Positions 34,601 to 45,751 of a stretch of 64,000 bases of DNA are shown piece after piece. The first letter of the stretch is position 1. Each line of letters starts with the position of its first letter. The DNA is taken from positions 325,889 through 389,888 of the forward strand of contig NW_004797927.1 of assembly GCF_000002075.1 (NCBI RefSeq). The letters run 5' to 3'. The DNA comes from Aplysia californica (lineage: Eukaryota > Mollusca > Gastropoda > Aplysiida > Aplysiidae). A program made the translations under genes and the position numbers. The notes below the pieces were generated by a model that was not told the origin of the DNA, searched no databases, and saw nothing but the letters and a program-made list of their open reading frames with translations.

Positions 34601-36029
34601 ATTGATCCAATAGTTGTCCATTTATGAGGTTTTCTTGACAAAAACAATGCAAGAAGAATGGCGCAACTCTGGACTCAAAACATGTACTTGCAACTCTTCC
34701 AAACCGCCTTAAAATTTGAAAGGAAGTTGTTACAAATGGGGAACAAAAGTAGTAACAGTGTGTCTGGCAAGTATAAAACTAGAACTGACGGCAAAGAAGA
34801 CCAAAACTGTTTGCGCCACTCTTAGCCATGTAGCGTTCATATTGTGAGAACCGGGCGCCATTCTCAGCCATGTAGCGTTCATATTGTGAGAACCAGGCGC
34901 CATTCTCAGCCATGTAGCGTTCATATTGTGAGAACCGGGTGCCATTCTCAGCCATGTAGCGTTCATATTGTGAGAACCGGGCGCCATTCTCAGCCATGTA
35001 GCGTTCATATTGTGAGAACCGGGCGCCATTCTCAGCCATAGCACAGAGAAACGATTAAAAAAACCTTACTGATTATTATGACAAAATCCTGTGACAGACA
35101 TGTTCACTAGAGTCATTTTTTGAACGAAAGGCATCCTAGCTATAGTAGCTAACTTGTCAAGTTAACATCTCTAAAATTAGGCAGATATGTATCATATCTG
35201 ACATAGAACATTTTATATCATGTACCTCAGCTGTGAACACTCTGAACACCATTGTTCTATATATTTTTTTTGCTTGGACAAAAATTGCAACTCTTACCAT
35301 TTCCCTGGGTTCACCATCCAGAGAAAGATGAATTCAAAGTGTAAACAAAGAGGTGGACTACTATCTAGGTTGTTTGTACCACCTGTTTGGTATCCTTATC
35401 CATCATAATGCATTCCGTTACTGAAACAGGCCTACCTTACGGACAAGAGTAGGCCTAATGCCCGAGTGTGACTTTTTTTACCCGCTGCATGTATACACTG
35501 CACTGTATATATCAGCATGTGGTCGTGTAAATTTAACAATCAACCAACGTTGAGCACCATTTTCAAGAATTTTGATAACATGTTCCTGCCAATGAACTAT
35601 GTAACAATTCACCATCCATAGTCCATTCTGGCTTCTTCAAAATTCGCAGTGTTCTAACAAACCTCATACTTCACTTTTTTCTGTGATGGAAATTGAAGGA
35701 CTGAAGATGAGTACCATGCCTTTGAAATTTGCATGCATCTCTTGTAATATTCAAAGCCTGTCAGATATCTTGATGTATCCCAGATGTGGTAGTCGACTAG
35801 ATCTAGAATCTAGATTCTAGTTGTCAATATAACTGACTGTTAATGATGGTAGATCTAAGTGTAAGCCGCAAGTGTAAGCATCATCTCTTCAAGTCACAAC
35901 GACGCGATTTGAAATTGGGTGGATTACTTTGGTCTGGAGACTCGAAAAGGGGTTTCTATTCCGCTGGAGACAGTATTCTATGTATACATGCAAAACGTAA
36001 CAAAATATTGGGTGTCAATAACTCACCAT
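25700..36029 (-). CDS. NME7: NME7: DM10-domain nucleoside diphosphate kinase 7, complete
   Basis: A 380-residue orthologue (human protein 376). Known as a ciliary/centrosomal protein that binds the gamma-tubulin ring complex and lies inside axonemal doublet microtubules; its kinase domain transfers phosphate between nucleotides. Ten coding exons in transcript order: 36029-36027 (ATG only), 34107-34000, 33647-33478, 33092-32931, 31494-31340, 29418-29260, 28909-28806, 28044-27904, 27156-27049, 25732-25700. All phases join. The DM10 domain is residues 5-92 (GRYAFIVEWYEE ... LQIIDYGDEFT). NDK domain A follows from TLGFIKPD, with catalytic His207 in NSVHGSDS. NDK domain B starts at CTCCIIKPHA, with His359 in NGVHCTDLPED, and the protein ends VEYFFKVLDR. 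I chose the start because exon 1 ends ATG|gtgagt and the next exon begins ADEGRYAF in phase. The donor at 27048 (gtttgt) is weak. Confidence 0.95.
25802..26049. mobile_element. TTAA-flanked MITE in the last NME7 intron
   Basis: Terminal inverted repeats: left ccctatccgtac, right (complement) tcctatccgtacgc, with TTAA on both sides (25802-25805 and 26046-26049). The TTAA target is typical of piggyBac-type elements. About 248 bp, non-coding. Confidence 0.65.
26192..26602 (+). mobile_element. MITE family 1 copy
   Basis: About 410 bp. The ends (tatgtgaggcatcgtggtg; complement of attgacgagcacctgatgc then accacgtagag) match the copies at 31520-31950 and 56197-56584. Internally the same landmarks appear in order: caacaccctttacatt, atttctatgtggatttta and ctgacctccttcaatcac. 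It is diverged and non-coding, and the 48-bp minisatellite follows immediately. Confidence 0.82.
26603..27030 (+). repeat. 48-bp minisatellite, about nine units
   Basis: Unit cacataatgtagtgtctaaa continuing to cacacactcagtga, period 48 bp (16 codons). It ends 18 bp from the NME7 exon 27049-27156. On the minus strand it is open in the exon's frame (VTECVLAVYCLDTTLC repeats). Confidence 0.95.
27178..27495 (+). repeat. 51-bp minisatellite, about six units
   Basis: Unit atgtgagaccgagataacac ending aaatgacgtgagaccg, period 51 bp (17 codons). It lies about 20 bp on the other side of the same NME7 exon and is also open in its frame on the minus strand. Confidence 0.95.
28205..28610. repeat. Intronic repeat sharing an exact 46-bp block with 31118-31163
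   Basis: 28264-28309 is identical over 46 bp to 31118-31163, in the same orientation (core cagttacttggcgcaataat). The region also ends in aagcgggttaa near 28597, which resembles a MITE end. The second copy is cut off just after the shared block. Its family is not identified. Confidence 0.65.
29420..30540 (+). repeat. 32/64-bp minisatellite, about 35 units, inside an NME7 intron
   Basis: Unit gacaatgaaatacaattata then cacaccgtcaca, 32 bp. The right half is a 64-bp higher-order repeat alternating cacagacaatggaat and catggacaacgaaat forms. It begins at the acceptor side of exon 29260-29418: the first unit overlaps the intron end next to the acceptor, whose AG (as ct) is at 29419-29420. Confidence 0.95.
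31520..31950 (-). mobile_element. MITE family 1 copy, 26 bp from an NME7 exon
   Basis: Ends catgtcacgacgcgg (left) and the complement of cacatg near 31948, flanked by TA on both sides, with gcgcacgtca and gacgagtgcctga inner ends. It is inserted in the intron just upstream, in the sense of transcription, of exon 31494-31340, leaving only the terminal polypyrimidine tract of the intron between element and exon. Confidence 0.8.
32264..32332 (+). repeat. (GAGGGG)n microsatellite
   Basis: About ten hexamer units; G-rich on the plus strand and able in principle to form G-quadruplexes. Confidence 0.95.
34120..34815. other. NME7 intron without recognised repeat
   Basis: Mixed AT-rich intron sequence; nothing recognised. 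Confidence 0.5.
34820..35040 (+). repeat. 42-bp minisatellite, five units, in NME7 intron 1
   Basis: Unit gccatgtagcgttcatattg continuing to gcgccattctca, period 42 bp. Open on both strands by composition. Confidence 0.95.
35045..36020. other. Rest of NME7 intron 1
   Basis: No gene recognised. A palindromic tctaga cluster (agatctagaatctagattct) lies near 35800-35822. Confidence 0.5.
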
Positions 36030-36210
36030 TTTGAGTGTTCTGTGATGAATAACAGCCTTGGAAGGTGAAAGATCCCAACCCGATGGCAATACCACTGTTC
36101 TTGTTGTAGCAACAGCAACTGTGTGGCTGTTCGGTTATAACGATTGATTTCATTGGCTGAACAAGTGCTTCCGTTAGTCAAGTTCAGTTTGGGAAACGAA
36201 GTTCTCCGTA
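36027..36210 (-). promoter_or_regulatory. NME7 exon 1 / 5' UTR and putative promoter
   Basis: The minus strand has the ATG at 36029 followed by gtgagt. About 120 bp further upstream is a CCAAT box (cagccaatga, plus-strand positions about 36150-36160). The transcription start is not visible directly. No convincing RFX X-box, expected for many cilia genes, is seen. Confidence 0.45.
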
Positions 36211-36956
36211 AATATGAAATGTTTTATATCAACCTTTCGGAAATGTACGGTGAATACTTTATTTTGGGCATCGGTGGTGCCGATTGCCGACCATCAACTT
36301 CCTCTTCCTGTTCGTCGTTTCGCCTCAGCAAATAATGGGCTGTGACAAGTGACGGTGACACATAATGAGATGAGTGGAAACTAATAGATCTACCTGTGTA
36401 AAAGACGTCACTGCCTTTTATTATTTTTCCAATATGGTGAGGTTTCTGAAGTGTTAGTTGTTCGTTGAGAAAAAGAATTGATTTTTGAATAGCTTAAAGC
36501 GAGAAAGGATGAGATTGAGGGCGTGTGTTTGCTCCAGGACCAGTGCCAGTGTGTAGCAGTCTCTACTTCAACATTATCAAAATCAATATTCGACATTCTC
36601 TTAGTCTTAGTCCTACTTATTATGACTATGTAACTAATAATATAGATACTAATGAAGCTGTTCTGACCTTGGTCCCTTTTCTAGGTAAAGTTTGCGGATT
36701 TCAGGGGGGGTTCCCCTGCTTTAAATGCTGGAATGCAGGGGAAAGAAGTAATGACAGTTTAGTTTTATGACATGATGTCAATGAAGCTCAGTGATTTATT
36801 TAGTTTTGCCAATGATATCATGCCAATTGCCTATTTTTATAGACTATTTATATAGATCTAGGCCTACAGTACTGCAGAATTGGCAGATTGAGAATGCGCC
36901 ATGGATAATGGCCACCTCTATTCTCACCCGGAGTGAGAATAGTGCAGGCGAGTCTT

Positions 36957-37400
36957 GTGGCTATTCTCATCCGGTGCGCGTTCACCAAATTTTGCGTTCA
37001 CCCTAAACCACAGAATTCTACACTGTGATAACAGAAAAATTGTAGAATTCTGTGCCGTGAACAAATGTTCCATTACAACTGTAGCCTACTAAAAGCGTAC
37101 AATTTTGTCTGTGGGCAGTGGAGAGAGAGAGAGAAAGAGAGAGAGGAGTAGCGCGAGAATTTCCGGGCAAAACAAAATGGCGACCCGCGTAGTTCGGCTC
37201 GATTCGAAAAGTTAAATAGCCGTAGCATCTTTGTAGACAACCAAATTAATTTACTTTTGTGTTTTAACATCATTTTTTAACTTTGTTATGGTCAATTTGA
37301 TCGTCCACACCGATAGACAGTATTCAGAAAGAGACAGAGAGAGAGAGAAGAGGGGAGGAGTTGATCTTGCGAGAACTTCCGGGCGGGTGAGAATAGCCAC
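36957..37400. repeat. Inverted-repeat region between NME7 and the sigma-adaptin gene
   Basis: gtggctattctcatccgg at the left pairs with ccgggcgggtgagaatagccac at the right. Inside are a second hairpin (cacagaattctac / gtagaattctgtg, about 37011-37052) and two copies of a GAGAGA-rich segment followed by gcgagaayttccgggc (about 37110-37170 and 37320-37385). The ttccgg motif is ETS-like, and cgg|gtgaga at 37386 could be a donor of a non-coding first exon for the downstream gene. Confidence 0.5.
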
Positions 37401-37424
37401 TTTCATGGATAATATTGTTTGCTA

Positions 37425-38780
37425 AATCTAGATCTAGATCTAGATATCTAGATTTAGATCTATCTAGGGCCTAGATCTAGTCTGTTTCTAACAGCTAGCA
37501 GAAGGACTTCCATATAACGAACGACCACTCCAACAAACATAGCCTAATAAAGAAGAGGCTCAACCCTAACTCTGTATACCCCAACCCTACCCTCACCCCT
37601 ACCCTAGGGCTGCCGTTTTTCCGTTATTTTGGGCATCGTCCGTTCTTAAATTCGTTATCCGTTCATCGAATCCGTTCTCCATTTACCACGCAAAAGTGGT
37701 AGTGCGGGAAGCCGATTTTCCATTTTGTTCCTTACGGATGGAGTGGCATGATGGTCCATATTTGTAATCAAGCAACGGAAGTAGGCCTACACTCACTCTC
37801 AAATCAAAATGCGCATGAGCGACCGGATGTTTAGGTCTGATTTCAAATGAAGGCCAGGCCTAACCTAGCTTCGTCGTTTGCTAAATCTAGTCTCGAAAGA
37901 ATGTTAAATTATTTTTTCAAAAGTCCAGTGGCATTTCTGCTACCTCTACCCCAGCCCCTAACCCTAACCCCCTGTTCTACTCTGTTTCATAGTGGTCGCT
38001 CGTTACCGAATTCCTCCCTAGCTAACAATAGGGGACAATCCAGTTTTGGCCCCAAGGATAACTATGGAGTATGGGTTTTGGCTCCACTGATTATTTCTCG
38101 ATCGAAATGATTACTTTTCGCTGCTCGTGCCAATACGATGTTTGTCGGACAGCGAGCGAGAGAAATCAAAGCTGATTGCAAAAACATTAAATTATGGTTA
38201 CATACAGGGGACCCCCCCCCCCTGAAACACCCCCTTTTTTTGAGTCGAGGGGCATGAAAAAAAAACCCTTATAAAAACAAGAAGTGAAATTACTGCCCAT
38301 TTTGTACTGGGAAAAAAAAAGCAGCGCATCTCTCTCTCTCTCTCTTTTGAATTGAAAAATATCAATACCAAGTATTTAAGTCAGTATCGATATTCCAGTA
38401 GTACTCTTGTGGCCAAAATCGGAGAAAGCCAAAAATTGGCCAATAATAACGTGTAACATGGGAGTGAAGGAGGGATTCTCTGTTTCACTGACTTTAACTT
38501 GTAGATTAGGCCGTGGTGGTGCCTTGCTTCAGCTCCTGTCTCTGCTGATAACTCCTCACACTTTTGAGGTAGTTACTGCTGCTAGTCCTATTTTTGCTCA
38601 ACTTCCTGTGGATTAACTTGAACAAGTAGCCACTCTTTGCTCAGCCTCCACTTATTGACTCTCTGCAATGTGTTTTGATGAAAATGAAGAAAACAAAGCA
38701 TTCCGTTGTGAGCAGAGGACTAGAAGAGTTTACTGAGTCTGAGTGAAGGGGCTTTTTTTCCAAATTGGTAATTCTTCTTG
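37425..38780. other. Intergenic / first-intron DNA upstream of sigma-adaptin
   Basis: Contains a (CTAGAT)n patch at 37429-37480, two short ccctaacccta-like patches (about 37560-37610 and 37965), and no exon that I can support. Confidence 0.45.
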
Positions 38781-38796
38781 TTCCCTTTCCTGACAG

Positions 38797-41700
38797 ATGC
38801 AGTTTATGCTGCTGTTTAGCCGTCAAGGCAAGCTGAGGTTACAGAAATGGTTCGCAGCTCATCCCGACCGCACAAAGAAGAAGATCACGCGTGAGCTGAT
38901 CACCCTTGTTCTCGCAAGAAAACCAAAGATGTGCAGTTTTCTCGAGTGGAAGGATCTCAAAATTGTATATAAAAGGTAACAATTGTCTCGTGGTAAACTG
39001 ACATACATGTCTTATTTTGGGTAGAAAGTTGTGTGAGCGTTGTGGAAGAAAGCTTTGAAGTTGGTTCCCTCGTTTGCCCCGAGTTGTCTCACATTGGCAC
39101 TGACGTTCAGTCTCAGTCTCAGTAAGTTGTCTCACATTGGCACTGACGTTCAGTCTCAGTAAGTTGTTCCTGTCTCAGGCTCAATATGAACAAGCACCAC
39201 TGATGTTGTTTGAAGTGTCTTAGACGAAAAGAAAGTATGGAATAAAGGAAAGAGATATGTGGAAAAGAGGAAAAGAAACATTTACGGTTTTAAAGACTCT
39301 TTAACCAGTTGGGTCACTGTCTTTTTTTTCAAAGAACAGCCTTCCCCCCCCCACCCCCCCCCACCCTCGGGGCAGTGCTGCTGACTGAAGTTGTCTAGCC
39401 ATTCCCAAAGGGGGGACATTAATATGTTCTTATACACAGTAAAATTGTAAATGGTCTGATTCATCAATGCCATGCTCATGACTGTGCCTGAACTGCAACA
39501 GGGAACTGCTGCTTTTTCTTTCCTCATCCTTACTATCGTCATTTTCCTCTACTTCTTTTGTATGTTTGTCACACTTTTGTGACCCACTATTTCTGGGGTG
39601 CCTTGATAGTTGAAGCAGACTTTGTGCTGTTGAGGCTAGAGAGATGAGCAGAGTAACCCTGATTCCCTGTATGGACTTCTCTGTTGACATCCACCCCTTG
39701 GCGCTCATATGACCTTATGCAGTGCGAGCGCCGTAAAACCTCTACTGAAACAAACAAACAAAGATGGAAATGACTGTTCTATTTTGAATGTTTTCAGGTA
39801 TGCTAGTCTATATTTCTGCTGTGCAATAGAGCCTGATGATAACGAGTTGCTGACCTTGGAAGTGATTCATCGCTACGTGGAGCTACTGGACAAATATTTC
39901 GGAAGTGTGAGTAGCGTTGATAGGACAGGTTGTCTTGTTGAAGAAATAAGGGGAGAAGATTTGTGGGTGGTTGACGGGTGCTCTGATATGGTTTACTCCT
40001 TCTATCCTATCAAACATCTATCGTCTTTATCTCCCCTCCTTCTTTTTTGTGTTTGTTACTCTCTTGTAACACCTGTAATCTTCGGCACTTATATGATCTT
40101 ATTGTGTTGCAAGTGCCGTAAAACTCTTACTAAAACTAGGAGAAGATTTTAGGCTGTATACGATTTGTGCACAGTTATTTTTGGCCATCTCGTGGTGTCA
40201 TAGTGGTCTCAAGACATTGTACTGGAAAGTGCCTCGTGGTTTAAAAAAATCAAGATCGTCTGTGGCTTTGCTGTGACTGAGAAATATGCTTTGCTAAATA
40301 ATTTCTTACAAAATTATAGTCTTGAAAAATGCAGCTCAGTGGGTGGTTGGCGGGTGCTGTGGTGTGGTTTGCTCCTTCTTTCCTTTCAAACATCTCTATC
40401 GTCCTGATCTCTTCTCCTTCTTTTTTTGTGTTTGTTACTCTCTTGTAACACCTCTAATCTTCGGCACTTGTATGACCTTATTGTGTTGCAAGCGCCGTAA
40501 AACTTTTACTGAACCTAAACTTACTCAAACTAAAAGGATTTGTCCCCCCTCAGGTCTGTGAGCTGGACATAATCTTCAACTTTGAGAAGGCGTACTTCAT
40601 GCTGGATGAGTTCCTGCTGGGCGGGGAGGTACAGGAGACAAGCAAAAAGAACGTGCTCAAGGCCATCGCCGCCCAGGACCTGCTGCAGGAGGTGAGATCT
40701 GCTTTGGTTGTGTCTCGTGCCTGCCTCTCCCACTCTCTCATGTGTGTGTCCTCGCGCCTCTCCCACTCACTCGTGTGTGTGTCCTCGCGCCTCTCCCACT
40801 CACTCATGTGTGTGTTGTCAGCTCAGTGACCTCTCTACTCTATTACTTGACTGGAAAGTTTGCCTCTTCTAATTCTGTGTTATCATATCGCTTATATTTA
40901 ACAGGTAATAACTCATTTCCTTGTCTTTATCTCTGTCGGCACTCTGCCTGATCTTGTTATACCATCAGATGGAAGTCTTCTTCTATTTGGAAACTTTCAA
41001 GGTAGGGAAAAACAAAAGCAGATGTAAATGAATGTAGTGGAACAAACTTTCAAATGTCGTCCTGTGAATCTATGGGATAATTACTTCTGTACGCTCTTGT
41101 TTTAAATGAAAAAAGTTTTGTTCAGACCCAAGTTTCATTTGTTTTTTAGCGAAGGTCATGAGATGTTGGCTATGTCTTTGATGAGTGTGTAGGTCAAGTG
41201 GATCTGTCTTGTCTGACTGTCAACTGAAAGGAAATTGTCTTTTATTGAAAACTTCCCAAGTCGTTTCTCCCTTTGGATAGTTGGAAAGTCACTGTGGTAT
41301 CAGTTTTCTTGAACAACAGCATCTCCATCTCCTTGGTTTTGTTTTCCTCACAACACTTTGTTCTTCATCCTTCGCTCAGTAGTGTTTTTGTACTTTATGC
41401 ACTAATGCTTGTGTAGAAATAACCCAGGAGGAATGAGCAACTAAGCTTGGGTGTGGGTGGAGAGTGGCACAAATCACATCTCAGGCACGTTTCTCCACGG
41501 AGAGAAAGGGCAGTGGGACGCAAGGAGAAATGCATGCATGGAATCTCTCGGTTTTGTCACTTCCTACGCCCTTGTGTGCAACGACGCTCCCTGTAGATAG
41601 GTCAGCAGCACCTGTCCCAACACAGTCCATGACGGGATATCATCGTCCTTGTACATGTAGCGACCGACGTCAGGCAGGGCCCTCTATTGTTGCGTCTGGA

Positions 41701-42836
41701 ACAGTTTCTCCACCGAATCCCTCACAATTAACAAAATTCCCTCGCACCTCCCCCCCACACCTCCTCCCCAGGCAGCCTCTAGCCCTGCACCCCCCATACC
41801 TCCTCCCCTCACAGCCTCTAGCCCTGTGTATTCTTGGCCTGGCATCTTGGTCTTACAATCGACAACAAATTTACATGGCAAATGACGCAAACAATATCGT
41901 TAATAAGGTAGATCAGAGGCCTGTCTTGTTGTGCGCGTGCGTGAGTGCACCTAAACTTTGTAACGTCTACTGCTATTGTTAACGACCAAGACAAATTTCT
42001 CCCTGCGAGATGAATAAAGATTGTCATTGTCATTGTCATGGTGCAAACTTGGACATTGTTTGAAATGATGAAGTTTGGTGTTTGGATAGTTGATCCTGTT
42101 GAGGTCAGGCGAATTGTCTCCAACCTTTTTGTTAAGTGTTCTGAGGAGAAAAAGATAATGTGTAGATTCTAAAAATTATTTTTGGGTTGTTTGAGAATGA
42201 ATGATATGGTTCACTGGGTTTTATTTTTAAAAGGGGGTTTCTTTTTTTCTGTGTGGTGTAATTTTTTATGTGATTTAAAAATGCTAGACTTACAGGTTCC
42301 TTTTTTCTTTNNNNNNNNNNNNNNNNNNNNNNNNNNNNNNNNNNNNNNNNNNNNNNNNNNNNNNNNNNNNNNNNNNNNNNNNNNNNNNNNNNNNNNNNNN
42401 NNNNNNNNNNNNNNNNNNNNNNNNNNNNNNNNNNNNGGGGGAGGAGGAGGAGGAGAAGGAGGATGAGAAAGAACAGGAAGAAGAAAAGGCGGGAGAAAAG
42501 AAGGAGAAGAAAGGACGAAGGAGAAGAAAGGACGAAGGAGGAAGAGGGAAGAGGAGAGGAAACAGAAGAGCTGCAAGGCTGTTCGGTTCGTATATCCAGG
42601 TAGTCTTTCGTTAGATGTGTTGTTCTTTTTTCGCACCTGTTTTTATTTTTTTATTTTTTTGTAGCTTACTTTCTTACATTGGACTTAATTATTTTTGTTC
42701 AAAACTTCAAAAAATTGAGAAATATTAATAATAGGAGACTGCTCCTTTGACAAAATAGAGCACTTTTTCTAACTGTCTGTGTTTGTAGCAGGTTCCCTTT
42801 GGGTCAGTCTATGTGTGGGCGTTGTGGTTGTGTGTA

Positions 42837-42885
<49 letters not shown>

Positions 42886-45609
42886 TGTATGTGTGTGTGG
42901 TACCTCTGTACCCTTCTGTTGTCCCCCCCACACATATGTTTATATATTACTTTTTCTTTCTCCTCCTCATTAGAGTGTAACTTTCAAATTGAACGGCGGG
43001 AGTTTGTTTTCTGCGTTGTCTCACCGCGGTGGTCAACGTGGCGGGCCCACTCACTCACACTAGCACACTGGGCTGTTTTGTTTTGTCATCTGTTTTTGCT
43101 TTAGCCTTTCCAGAGTCCATGTTCAGAGTCAGACGATTGTCTCCCTGTTTTCCTTCTCTTGCTGTGTCTAGATATTGTTCATTTTGTTGCACTTGTTATA
43201 TCAACCACTGGTTTTCTTGATTTGTCCAGGGTCATCTTTCCAAAGGAATTGGTTGGTTTGCCTGTGTTAGAGCATTTCAGATTTGTGTGCCTTGTTTGTT
43301 TTATGGGAGAGTTTTGGTGTAGAGTTGAGTAGAATGTTTGTATAAGCTCTGTGAAATACTAGGACAAGCAAAGGTTACATCACTGCGAAGAGACGTGGCT
43401 GAAGAAAGATGTATTAGTTTGCGATATTGGCAAATAACTGTTTCTCAACTTTCGTCAAATAACTGTCATGACATTGAAAATTCTTTTGATTTTTTTAAAA
43501 TGGAGGACACTTGTGTGGCCAGGTACTGGTTCCATGTGTGTCTCGACACCCCCAGTTCTTGGAACGTTTCTTTGTGGTTGTCTCGACTATTTGTTCAGAG
43601 GTCTTGCTTCTCGCGTGTTTCACTTTTGGATACATTTGGAGGAATGTACAGGATAAGACTTACTCTGAGGTATCGGATAGGGGGTGGAGGGGGGGGAGTG
43701 GAAAAGTAGTCCAAAATTAATAAATGGGGCGGCACATTGAACCTCATACCCCTGTACTAGTAGGAACAAATCAGTTTATTTCTCCTTCAGTGACTAAAAG
43801 AACAAGAGATCATGACATTCTAGTTATTTTAGTAAGTTACTGTGACAACTTTTTCCATTTACGAACAAACCAGTTTCATTTAAAAAAATATAAACCAATG
43901 TACAAAAGTTTTAAAAATGCACACAAAATTGAGGTAACCAACCCGATACCGGTACTAATACTGAGGGTAATTTGCCATTTACAAAAAAAAAATAGAAGTT
44001 TCATTCAGATATCTAGATTCTAGATACAGTGTTTCACATGATCGTGGGTCGTGGCAAGCTGGACAATAATAAAATAATTAGGGAGTATGGAATAAATACG
44101 GGGGGGTGCACAAAAAGACTGAAAATTAATAAGTCGGGGGGGGGGGGGGGGGTTATTCGACACCTTAGAGTAGTGGGAAACTGCGTATACCATTTTGGGC
44201 AGGGTTGAGTACTTAGGTGACTCTTGTGACTGTGTGTGTGACTGTGTGTGTGGCTGTGTGTGTGGCTGTGTGTGTAGCTCAGATATGTAGTTCTGAGGGA
44301 AGCCACCCTTGTCTGTGCCTCTGGCTTTCTGAATGAGCTGTTCGCTTTTTTACAATATCCTGACTGTCAAGTTTTGTCCCTTTTTCTATATATTTCTATA
44401 TATATTTCTATACTTATTCCATGTGTATATCCCTTCCCTTGCTGTTTGAGACCTGAGTGTGATGGTTTTTATCTTACTCCCCCCTCAAGGATGAAGCAAT
44501 AGAAAGTGCCCTGAGAGATAATGGCCTATACTAGCCCCGGCCTCTCCTTACCTTCTTACAAACCTCTTCAGGTCAGATATTATATTTTGTATATATATAT
44601 ATACATATCTCTTGGTTATCTTTTTCGTTTCTTTTTTCTATATATTCTCTGACATTTTTCCTGTTTTCTGTCCTTCCCTCCAGTGCTGATGTACTCAAAT
44701 GGTTATGGTCTTTTCTTTGTGCTCTCTTTCTCTCTGTTGTCTTCACGGCGAAACTGCTGCTTATGCATTTTGATTAAGGGGGTGGTCGGGTGCGACTTCA
44801 GGCTGAAAATTGGGTCAAAATATCGTTTTTGAGGTTTTTACAGAAATAAATTACTGAAAGTGTCTAGGTATCAAATCTGGTATATTATTTTTCAGAGATA
44901 AGCATGCTGTATGGGAAAGTTTGTTTCATATGTCTACTTATAGTATCACAGTAGGTCATGTAATTTTTTACTTTAATGGCCATTTTCTCTGAACTGTGTT
45001 TTTCATGGACAGCATGCCACGAAAATCCTAAAATCTCGCTTACTTATTGCCGTAGCGACTTGAAATTTGGCACAGTGATAGCTTATCCATATTTCTAGGT
45101 AATGAGCTAGTTATTTTTGTCTTTCTTTGTATATGGCAGGGGCCATAAGCATTTTTATCAGGTTGGGGAGGTGTATTTTCAACACTTTTTTACACCATGT
45201 AATTCAGTCACGCTTCATCCATAATAACAACCAAATACAAAAAGAATAGTCACCCTATTACCTCGATATACGTCCTGCCTTTCCCTTCCTATCTTACAAA
45301 GTGCAATATCTTGATTAGTGTTTGAGATTTTAGGAGTTTAAGATTTAAGTTTACTTTCACGATGGCCGCCATCAACATGACAATGAGTGATATATGTCAT
45401 GAATAACACCCTGAACCATTCCGCACCTTGGCATTAAGTCTTAATATGCTAAATTCTTTTATTTAGGTCAGTGAATGAAGATTGTTTTTAGCTCACCAGA
45501 CCTCCCCCTTAACACAACTATGCACACTGTCACACTGCCATCCAGAGAGTCTTTTCTCCTGGAGAGTAAGTTGGTCGTATTTCCCTGGTGACAAAGTCTG
45601 TGTTCCTGT

Positions 45610-45672
<63 letters not shown>

Positions 45673-45720
45673 CCTCTCTCTCTCTCTCTCTTTCTCCCTC
45701 TCTCCCTCCCTCTCCCTCTC

Positions 45721-45751
<31 letters not shown>

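Noticed and set aside
36090-36130. RFX X-box in the NME7 promoter (gttgctgttgctacaac on the minus strand)
   Set aside because: Half-sites and spacing do not match the GTTGCC-AT-GGCAAC pattern well enough.
37560-37985. Interstitial telomere repeats (ccctaa)
   Set aside because: Only one to two imperfect units at each place, too few to be meaningful.
41464-41982. 172-codon open frame in the AP1S intron
   Set aside because: Pro/Leu-rich over a duplicated CT-rich patch, no domain, no exon borders.
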